Below are positions 1 to 4,769 of a DNA stretch of 6,757 nt, in pieces (position 1 is the stretch's first letter; each line of letters starts with the position of its first letter). A program made the position numbers and the translations under genes. The stretch covers positions 1-6,757 of the forward strand of contig CAXBRT010000101.1 of assembly GCA_963978445.1 (NCBI GenBank), in the 5' to 3' direction. Origin of the DNA: TMED14 sp003444795 (GTDB lineage Bacteria; Bacteroidota; Bacteroidia; Flavobacteriales; Schleiferiaceae). The notes beneath the pieces were generated by a model, which was given only the letters and a program-made list of their open reading frames with translations, had not been told where the DNA came from and did not search any database.

Positions 1-106
1 GGGCATTGTGGTAGGATTTTCGGCAACCGTCATCGCAGTATTTTTTATCTGCGCGTCCAACAAGGGGAAGACCACACTGAAGGCAATAGGTTTGATTTCG
101 TTTCAT
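1..106 (-). CDS. Small CxxC/CxxxC zinc-ribbon protein, C-terminus cut by window edge
   Basis: Reading the minus strand from the ATG at 106-104 gives 35 uninterrupted residues beginning MKRNQTYCLQCGLP and running off the window. Cys8-x2-Cys11 and Cys24-x3-Cys28 form a treble-clef or zinc-ribbon-like four-cysteine set, with a basic stretch (RADKKYC, CRKSYHN) around the second pair. Very similar short proteins starting 'C.xC...GR.DKK.C...CR..Y.N' are common and uncharacterised in Flavobacteria, which is the basis for calling this a real gene. They are presumed to bind zinc and perhaps nucleic acid, but no function is established. The gene is divergent from ssb across a 175-bp spacer. Its total length cannot be judged here. 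The cysteine spacing is seen directly; the role is unknown. Confidence 0.75.
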   Translation of the reverse strand, partial: MKRNQTYCLQCGLPLVGRADKKYCDDGCRKSYHNA

Positions 107-171
107 GGTGATGTTTTGGTTAGAATTATATCGTTCGAACCGCAATTTATTTTGTGTCATTTGAGATAGTC

Positions 172-201
172 GTTTGTAAACGGATATACTTATTTACAAA
201 C
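172..201. repeat. Perfect 9-bp inverted repeat (operator- or hairpin-like)
   Basis: GTTTGTAAA (172-180) is exactly reverse-complemented by TTTACAAAC (193-201) across a 12-nt spacer, so equivalent positions are 21 bp apart, about two helical turns. The left arm continues as GTTTGTAAAC, itself nearly palindromic, and the right arm is ATTTACAAAC, giving two similar GTTTnnAAAC-like sites. The right arm is followed directly by TTTTT (202-206). It sits between the divergent zinc-ribbon gene and ssb. A dimeric-regulator operator is the simplest reading. An AT-rich hairpin plus T5 acting on a plus-strand transcript is possible, but no plus-strand gene is visible upstream for it to terminate. Confidence 0.5.
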
Positions 202-251
202 TTTTTAACAGCATTTACCGCAGTTTAGACAGTTAAAAATGAACACCTTAT

Positions 252-259
252 GACTTTTG
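252..259 (+). promoter_or_regulatory. Possible -7 box of the ssb promoter
   Basis: GACTTTTG matches the Bacteroidota -7 consensus TAnnTTTG except for its first base. It lies 22 bp before the ssb ATG, which would give an A-rich leader of about 16-20 nt. No good TTTG -33 element is seen at the usual distance, so this is a weak call. Confidence 0.25.
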
Positions 260-281
260 ATGTGAACCAAAAAACAAACAA

Positions 282-647
282 ATGGCAAACATGAAAAACA
301 GAATCACCTTGATTGGTCGCGTGGGGCAAGCCCCTGAAGTGAAATCCTTTGATTCAGGCTCTCAAAAGTGTACGTTCTCTTTGGCGACGCATGAAAGGAT
401 TAAAACGAGCCATGGGGAAAGACGGGAAGAAACGCAATGGCACCAGGTGGTGGCTTGGGGTGTGCTTTCGGAACTTGCGTCCAAGTATCTCAAGAAAGGC
501 GATTTGTGTGCGTTGGAAGGAAAGGTACAATACCGCACCTACCAGGACGCCCAAGGGTCGACCCAATACCGCACGGAGATTGTGGCTAAAGACCTTCAGT
601 TCTTGAGTCCGATGGTCGGAACGGAGATGCCCAACGACTCAAAGTAG
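282..647 (+). CDS. ssb: Single-stranded DNA-binding protein, short form lacking the acidic tail
   Basis: The 121-residue product is a single OB-fold SSB domain (about residues 4-110). It has the family pattern NRITLIGRVGQAPE at the N-terminus, TQWHQVVAWG (52-60) and the LASKYLKKGD segment (65-74) followed by LEGKVQYRTYQD. SSB proteins coat ssDNA during replication, repair and recombination, usually as tetramers. The E. coli protein has 178 residues and ends in an acidic DDIPF tip that recruits partner proteins. This one stops shortly after the OB fold with ..VGTEMPNDSK and has neither the Gly/Pro-rich linker nor the tip. The ATG at 282 follows an A-rich stretch; Met4 (291) is an alternative start. 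The last 16 codons lie antisense to the end of the M14 peptidase gene. This may be a secondary, specialised SSB rather than the replicative one. Confidence 0.93.
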   Translation: MANMKNRITLIGRVGQAPEVKSFDSGSQKCTFSLATHERIKTSHGERREETQWHQVVAWGVLSELASKYLKKGDLCALEGKVQYRTYQDAQGSTQYRTEIVAKDLQFLSPMVGTEMPNDSK

Positions 648-1618
648 TCCACATCCAACACAGTTCCTGCTACTAAATGAGCAAGGGAGGTGGACGTTTC
701 ACTGGTGAGCCACGTCGGGTGATCGGCTTGGAAGTCGTCCACCTCCCATTTTACGCTGTACATTCCGTTCTGCACGGATTCCAAAAGCCGCAAATGACAA
801 TGACCGTCCGCATGCGCAATCACCCATTCATTCGCAGGACTGGCATTCATGGGCAGGTCAAGGTAGGCCGAACGCTGGCTGGATGCCATCCATTCGGCTG
901 CATGGACATCGAGGGATTTCAGGCATTCATATTCCGATTGCGCCACAGAAACTCGTTCCCAATCTGCTGGGGAAATACCGGTTTCAAAGGTGATCGTTGC
1001 ACATCCGGATTCCTGAAAATATTCACCAAAGGCGGTAGGGTAAAAAGCATCGTCAAACCGTGCCACCTGACCAGGATGCTTACCCGTCAAGTGAGTAGCC
1101 CAAGCATGCAGAATGGCTTGAGCGTTGATCTGACTTTCTGTGCTTTCCTCCGGGTGTCCTTTTGGTGCAAGTAAGGAGAAACTTGAAGGCAATGTCCCTC
1201 CCTTTGGGTAGAATCTGGGCCGTTGGTCGTGCAGGTTTAAGGCAATATCAGGCTGAAACCAGCTGCGGCACGCTTCCAGCGCTTGCGCCTCGGCGGTGGC
1301 TTGCAGACGGGCATCGCGGTTCACGTCCATGCCTCGGGCATTCAAACGAGTAAAGGCTTCTGCCCCATCCGGATTCAAAATGGGCAGAATGCACCACGTG
1401 CCTTGCACCTCAGAGGCCATGAGCTGCAGCAGCGCCTCAAAACCAGTAGGCTCGTTGCCATGCATGAGGGCCCAGGCTAGGATTTTTGGACCACGCCCTT
1501 GACGATAAAACCCGATAATAGGACGACCCTCCTGGGAGGTGCCAAACAAACGCTCGTCCCAATTCTTGGCCGCATTTCGGGCCTGAGTAAGCCTATTTTC
1601 AAAGGAGGTGTAGCGCAC
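596..1618 (-). CDS. M14-family zinc carboxypeptidase-like protein, cytosolic
   Basis: The 340-residue product carries the M14 metallocarboxypeptidase signature set in order. HGNE (His53, Glu56) gives the first two zinc ligands. NPDG (82-85) and R-x-N-A-R-G-M-D-V-N-R (91-101) form the substrate-binding segment. His130 in NLHDQ is the third zinc ligand, and Glu212 in TFETG is the catalytic glutamate. The family removes C-terminal residues from peptides or trims peptidoglycan stem peptides; the substrate here is unknown. There is no signal peptide or membrane segment, so it should act in the cytoplasm. About 100 residues after the catalytic core (from about 240) are not recognised and may form a small beta-rich accessory domain. 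The start is GTG (1618-1616), with no in-frame ATG before Met52. A -7-like box lies 4 nt upstream. The 3' end overlaps ssb by 52 bp on the opposite strand. Confidence 0.85.
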   Translation of the reverse strand: MRYTSFENRLTQARNAAKNWDERLFGTSQEGRPIIGFYRQGRGPKILAWALMHGNEPTGFEALLQLMASEVQGTWCILPILNPDGAEAFTRLNARGMDVNRDARLQATAEAQALEACRSWFQPDIALNLHDQRPRFYPKGGTLPSSFSLLAPKGHPEESTESQINAQAILHAWATHLTGKHPGQVARFDDAFYPTAFGEYFQESGCATITFETGISPADWERVSVAQSEYECLKSLDVHAAEWMASSQRSAYLDLPMNASPANEWVIAHADGHCHLRLLESVQNGMYSVKWEVDDFQADHPTWLTSETSTSLAHLVAGTVLDVDYFESLGISVPTIGLKN

Positions 1619-1622
1619 GGTT

Positions 1623-1630
1623 TAAAGATA
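1623..1630 (-). promoter_or_regulatory. Possible -7 box of the M14 peptidase promoter
   Basis: On the minus strand this reads TATCTTTA, one mismatch (last base) from TAnnTTTG, and is followed by AACC and then the GTG start at 1618. The 4-nt spacing is the same as at DUF2452 and would make the transcript start close to the GTG. No clear -33 element is seen. Confidence 0.25.
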
Positions 1631-1655
1631 CTGCTTCTATTAGCCCGTCATGAAC

Positions 1656-1663
1656 GATGTTTG
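1656..1663 (+). promoter_or_regulatory. Possible -7 box of the PhoD-like gene
   Basis: GATGTTTG differs from TAnnTTTG only in its first base and is followed by CAGA and the ATG at 1668. If used, transcription would begin at or next to this ATG, which would exclude the ATG at 1650. The match is imperfect and no convincing -33 element is visible. Confidence 0.22.
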
Positions 1664-1667
1664 CAGA

Positions 1668-2621
1668 ATGAAGCAACTTGCCACTCTCCTGATCGCGGCG
1701 GCGACTTTGAGCCTCCAAGGTCAAACCTTTACGTTTTGCACCGGCAGCTGTGCGGATTTGCGCAACGATGAAGCCGAATCCATTTTTACTACCATTTCAA
1801 AGGAAGAAAAGCAATTCTTTTTATGGCTTGGAGACAACGTGTATTTCAACTATACAGATTGGCAGAACGAGAGCACTATGCGCGAAGCATATATGCGCCG
1901 ATTCGAAGGGGATGCAGTCCAAATGTTGCTCAGAAGCAGTCGCCAACTAGCCATTTATGACGACCACGATTACGGGCCAAATGACTCCGATTCGACCTTT
2001 ACGGGAAAACGGGAGAGTGCTCAAGTATTTGCAGAATTCTGGTTGGAGACCCCTACCCAAGTGGACTTATACCATGATATTCGCTGGACGGAACGCTACG
2101 GGGACGTTCTCATGGTTGGATTGGATGACCGGGCGCACCGAGGTCCTTTGGGATCTGTGATTTTGGGCCGTGCGCAATTGGCTTGGTTGGCAGAGGTTCT
2201 AGAAAAAAACAAGGATGCCTCCATTGCATTCATTGCGGTCGGCTCCCAAGTGCTCAACGAAGCACAGGTATTTGAAAACTATGTACGCTTCCCTGAGGAA
2301 CGTCAGCAATTTCTGGAATTGTGCGCTCGGGCGGAAATGCCCGTGGTTTTCCTGTCTGGAGATCGACACCATGGCGAAATCAGTCAAAAACGCGTCAACG
2401 GTACGTTATTAACGGAGATCACCGCATCTCCATTGACATCAACCACCCATAGTCCCAGCCCAGAGGAGCTCAAAGCCAACAAATCTCTCCTGAAGAATAC
2501 GGTGGTCAACGAAGCCCACTATGCTCGGGTGAGCTGGCAAGATGGAAAGCGCCTGTCCGTTCAATTGGTGAATGGCAAAGGAGAAGACTTGGTGTCCAAA
2601 GAATTCAATCTCGGACGGTAA
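1668..2621 (+). CDS. Exported PhoD-like metallophosphatase/phosphodiesterase
   Basis: The product has 317 residues from the ATG at 1668, or 323 from an in-frame ATG at 1650. I prefer 1668 because it gives a clean signal peptide (MKQLATLLIAAATLSLQG, likely cut before QTFTF). The PhoD/alkaline phosphatase D pattern is present (numbering from 1650): TGSC (31-34, the conserved metal-site cysteine), WLGDN (59-63), YDDHDYGPND (103-112), GSQ (198-200) and SGDRHHGE (236-243). These supply the Asp/Asn/His metal ligands of a calcineurin-like two-metal site. PhoD enzymes hydrolyse phosphodiesters or phosphomonoesters outside the cytoplasm. This protein lacks the extra N-terminal domain of the longer Bacillus PhoD, so the natural substrate is uncertain. 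It diverges from the M14 gene and is followed after 31 bp by the SRPBCC gene. Confidence 0.88.
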   Translation: MKQLATLLIAAATLSLQGQTFTFCTGSCADLRNDEAESIFTTISKEEKQFFLWLGDNVYFNYTDWQNESTMREAYMRRFEGDAVQMLLRSSRQLAIYDDHDYGPNDSDSTFTGKRESAQVFAEFWLETPTQVDLYHDIRWTERYGDVLMVGLDDRAHRGPLGSVILGRAQLAWLAEVLEKNKDASIAFIAVGSQVLNEAQVFENYVRFPEERQQFLELCARAEMPVVFLSGDRHHGEISQKRVNGTLLTEITASPLTSTTHSPSPEELKANKSLLKNTVVNEAHYARVSWQDGKRLSVQLVNGKGEDLVSKEFNLGR

Positions 2622-2622
2622 A

Positions 2623-2650
2623 ACCATTTCCGCTTTGCGCGGTTAATGGT
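2623..2650 (+). promoter_or_regulatory. Stem-loop between the PhoD-like and SRPBCC genes
   Basis: ACCATT (2623-2628) pairs with AATGGT (2645-2650). Inside it, CCGC (2630-2633) pairs with GCGG (2639-2642) around a 5-nt loop, with a small T/TT internal bulge. The structure fills almost the whole 31-bp gap, starting 2 nt after the upstream stop and ending 2 nt before the next ATG at 2653. There is no T-tract after it, so it is not a standard terminator. In RNA it would occlude ribosome entry at the SRPBCC start or separate the two cistrons. Confidence 0.4.
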
Positions 2651-2652
2651 GC

Positions 2653-3105
2653 ATGTACGTACTTGAACGCACCCAAGATTTGCCAGTTTCGTTGGTGGAT
2701 GCATGGGACTTTTTCTCCTCCCCAAAAAATCTAGCAAAAATCACCCCCAAGGATCTCGGATTTGAGGTTCTGGGAACGGTGCCCGAACAGATGTACGAGG
2801 GGCTCTTTATCCATTACAAGGTTTCGCCGCTCTTTGGAATTCGTATGAAGCGGACGACGGAAATCACACATGTGAAGGAGCACCGCTACTTTGTGGATGA
2901 GCAGCGCATTGGTCCCTACCGCATTTGGCACCATGAGCATTTCTTTGAGGAAACCGCGGAAGGTGTTCGAATGCGCGATGTCGTTCACTACGCTCTCCCT
3001 TTTGGAATTTTAGGTCAGTTGGTTCACCCATGGTTGGTGAAGCCCCGATTGGAAGAGATTTTCAACTTCCGATTTAAGGCTGCTGAGGTCCTCTTTCCGA
3101 AGTAA
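2653..3105 (+). CDS. SRPBCC-superfamily protein (COG4276-like, START/Bet v1 fold)
   Basis: The 150-residue product matches the polyketide-cyclase/START-like SRPBCC group seen in many bacteria. It has FFSSPKNLAKITPKDLGFEV near the N-terminus, M-Y-E-G-L-F-I-H-Y (47-55), FVDEQRIGPYRIWHHEHFF (80-98), MRDVVHYALPFG (107-118) and a C-terminal helix with IFNFR (136-140). The fold makes a deep hydrophobic pocket for lipids or other small molecules. No ligand or reaction is established for this subgroup. It has no signal peptide, so it should be cytoplasmic. The only reasonable start is the ATG at 2653, immediately after a stem-loop. DUF2452 starts 9 bp downstream, so these genes are probably in one transcription unit, although DUF2452 may also have its own promoter. 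Confidence 0.85.
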   Translation: MYVLERTQDLPVSLVDAWDFFSSPKNLAKITPKDLGFEVLGTVPEQMYEGLFIHYKVSPLFGIRMKRTTEITHVKEHRYFVDEQRIGPYRIWHHEHFFEETAEGVRMRDVVHYALPFGILGQLVHPWLVKPRLEEIFNFRFKAAEVLFPK

Positions 3106-3110
3106 ATTTG
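3103..3110 (+). promoter_or_regulatory. -7 box TAAATTTG directly before the DUF2452 start
   Basis: TAAATTTG is a perfect TAnnTTTG match. Its TAA is the stop codon of the upstream SRPBCC gene, and the DUF2452 ATG follows 4 nt later. A transcript from here would be leaderless or nearly so. The -33 region is poor (GCTG at 3082-3085, 17-bp spacing), so activity is uncertain. Confidence 0.4.
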
Positions 3111-3114
3111 GGCC

Positions 3115-3558
3115 ATGGCCAAATCCAAGCCAATCACAGAAAACCCTTTTGACGCGGACAAGGTTGCAGCGCAACCCGGTCTCCTCCCCTACGCACATCA
3201 AGTGGGTGGCGTTCCCATCCTACCCACAGCGGAAGGTGTGCAACGGAGCACCTCCTTGAATGCTATGGATTTCCAGACGGACTTGCAATTAGATCAAATT
3301 CGAGCGCAAATGGAGCTTTTGGCAGACCAGGCCAGAGCCATTCAACGGCGCAAACAGGTTTCAGCTTGGATTTATTCCGCCAAAATCAGCTTTAAACCTG
3401 AAGTCAATCATGTCTACCACCTCTACCAGCGGGAAGACGGGGAGCATGTTCTGTCCTTGCTGAGTCCAGAGGAATTTGGTCGAAGCAAGCGGTCCATGGG
3501 CGAATTTGTGCACAGCGTTCGGCTCCTGGGCGACCACACATGGCATATTGAGCGATGA
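3115..3558 (+). CDS. DUF2452 protein (homologue of human C1orf50), function unknown
   Basis: The 147-residue product matches the DUF2452 family from memory. It has NPFDADKV (10-17), PGLLPYAHQVGGVPILPTAEG (21-41), a long predicted helix rich in Gln/Leu (about 52-80, with QLDQIRAQMELLADQA), KISFKPEVNHVYHLYQREDG (90-109) and a C-terminal LLSPEEFGRS segment. The family occurs in Bacteroidota and in eukaryotes as C1orf50. No biochemical role is established, and no catalytic motif is evident. There is no signal peptide or membrane segment. It starts 9 bp after the SRPBCC gene and its TGA overlaps the ATG of the following hydrolase (ATGA), so its translation is likely coupled to that of the hydrolase. 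Family assignment is firm; any function would be a guess. Confidence 0.88.
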   Translation: MAKSKPITENPFDADKVAAQPGLLPYAHQVGGVPILPTAEGVQRSTSLNAMDFQTDLQLDQIRAQMELLADQARAIQRRKQVSAWIYSAKISFKPEVNHVYHLYQREDGEHVLSLLSPEEFGRSKRSMGEFVHSVRLLGDHTWHIER

Positions 3559-4220
3559 CAGGATCTCCTACAGCTTTGAACGATTCTCGGTATGCCGAGG
3601 TCAAAGATGGACGCCCTCGGGCGCAGGAAATTTGGCTTTTACACGGCTACGCGAGCAATCAGGACGATTTACATGGCTTGGCGCCCTACTTGACGAAGCA
3701 ATTCACCGTGCGCTCTCTTCGGGCCACCTATCCACTGGATATGGGCGGGTATGCCTGGTATTCCCTTTCCTTTGACGTCCATGGCGTTCGGCAAGTGGAT
3801 TCCCCCGAGGCGTTTTCATCTGTGGAACGGGTAAAATTGGCGCTGGAATGGCACGCACATGAGTTCCCAGCCTCTCCCCGCCCCATCCTGGTGGGATTTT
3901 CGCAGGGAGGAATTTTGAGCAATGCCATTGGGTACAACCACCCGGAGCTTGTTCGTGGAGTGGCTGCGATAGCCAGTTACTTTCCTTGGGAATGGGAAGG
4001 CCATGTAGCGAAGGCAGAATCCACCTCGCTCCCTTTTTGGGCAGCGGTAGGTTCGGAAGATGGGGTCGTACCCGCTAGCCTTTCCATACCGACGTACGAA
4101 CGGGCTAAAAACGAAAAGGGCTTAAATCTCACACACCAAACCTACCCCATGCCACACACCATAAGCCCGGCCTGCTTTGCTGACCTGAATCAGTGGCTGC
4201 TAGAGCTTTCGGCTTCTTAA
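3555..4220 (+). CDS. Alpha/beta-hydrolase, phospholipase/carboxylesterase type
   Basis: The 221-residue product is a compact serine hydrolase of the phospholipase/carboxylesterase (Abhydrolase_2-like) group. It has WLLHGYASNQDD (27-38) with the oxyanion-hole His-Gly, the nucleophile elbow GFSQGG (Ser116), VGSEDGVVP with the acid Asp169, and YPMPHTIS with the catalytic His201. Such enzymes cleave short acyl esters, lysophospholipids or thioesters; the exact substrate cannot be read from sequence. GGYAWYSLSFD (64-74) occupies the position of the variable substrate-binding loop. No signal peptide is present, so it is cytosolic. The start is fixed by the ATGA overlap with DUF2452. Its TAA interlocks with the TAA of the convergent pnuC gene. 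Confidence 0.88.
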   Translation: MTGSPTALNDSRYAEVKDGRPRAQEIWLLHGYASNQDDLHGLAPYLTKQFTVRSLRATYPLDMGGYAWYSLSFDVHGVRQVDSPEAFSSVERVKLALEWHAHEFPASPRPILVGFSQGGILSNAIGYNHPELVRGVAAIASYFPWEWEGHVAKAESTSLPFWAAVGSEDGVVPASLSIPTYERAKNEKGLNLTHQTYPMPHTISPACFADLNQWLLELSAS

Positions 4221-4765
4221 GTAGTTGCTTTGGACCGCCAGTTTTGCCATCCATAAAAGGATAGGAAGAGCATGATGCTGGAGTACCCGGCATAGATCAG
4301 CAGTCCTCGGTCCGTGCAGAGGAAGACCATGGCTAGATTAATGCCCATCCAGAGGTACCAATTTTGGAATACCCGCTGCGCTTGCATCCACGTGGCCAGC
4401 ACGCTGAAAGAAAAAATGAAGGCATCTGCGAAGGGCCGAGGATTATTGCTCCAGACCTCAAAGCCATAGCCAAGGGGAGCGCTAACCGCGATAACAGCCA
4501 GAATGAACGCCATTAAAGAGATTGGGCGCCAATGAGAAATTTCTGGGAGGCTTTCAGTGCGATTCCAAGACCACCAGCCAAAAACGGCCAAAGCGGCATA
4601 TATGGCGTTGAGCAGTGCTTCGAGATACAAATGGAGGTCCCAGAAGAGCCAAATAGCAAGAACACAACCAAGAAAACCCGCAGGCCATGCCCACCGTTTG
4701 TTCCAGGCTATGCCAAGCGCATAGAGCAGATTTAAACCGGCCGAGGCAATCTCAACGCGGTCCAC
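4217..4765 (-). CDS. pnuC: PnuC-family vitamin/nucleoside transporter (nicotinamide riboside or related)
   Basis: The 182-residue integral membrane protein has 6-7 predicted transmembrane segments (about 8-22, 26-42, 47-66, 83-101, 113-127, 135-150, 155-172). It shows the PnuC aromatic pattern: NLLYALGIAWNKRWAWPAG (12-30), YLEALLNAIYAALAVFGWWSW (47-67), NWYLWMGINL (135-144) and the terminal Tyr-Gly-Trp-x-x-Trp. PnuC proteins are SWEET-like facilitators that take up nicotinamide riboside, which is trapped by phosphorylation. Close relatives carry thiamine (PnuT) or riboflavin (PnuX). No NadR kinase, thiamine kinase or riboswitch is visible here, so the substrate is unresolved. It is shorter than E. 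coli PnuC (239 aa). It begins with GTG only 4 bp after the sucC stop, so it is very probably cotranscribed with sucC. Confidence 0.88.
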   Translation of the reverse strand: MDRVEIASAGLNLLYALGIAWNKRWAWPAGFLGCVLAIWLFWDLHLYLEALLNAIYAALAVFGWWSWNRTESLPEISHWRPISLMAFILAVIAVSAPLGYGFEVWSNNPRPFADAFIFSFSVLATWMQAQRVFQNWYLWMGINLAMVFLCTDRGLLIYAGYSSIMLFLSFYGWQNWRSKATT

Positions 4766-4769
4766 GGCT

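Noticed and set aside
87..94. Perfect TAnnTTTG octamer (TAGGTTTG) on the plus strand
   Set aside because: It lies inside the zinc-ribbon coding sequence, 188 bp before ssb with no nearby start codon, so it is treated as a chance match.
172..206. Rho-independent terminator
   Set aside because: The stem is AT-rich with a 12-nt loop and there is no plus-strand gene upstream in view; an operator is at least as likely.
677..1174. Plus-strand open frame of 165 codons opposite the M14 gene
   Set aside because: It is antisense to clear catalytic motifs of the peptidase, shows no recognisable domain and has no promoter-like box before it.
1601..1610. Strong Shine-Dalgarno-like AAAGGAGGTG on the plus strand
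   Set aside because: It is the complement of codons 2-5 of the M14 gene, no start codon follows at a useful distance, and Bacteroidota rarely depend on Shine-Dalgarno sequences.
1650..1667. Upstream ATG for the PhoD-like gene
   Set aside because: It adds MNDVCR before a clean signal peptide and would lie upstream of the expected transcript start; kept as an alternative only.
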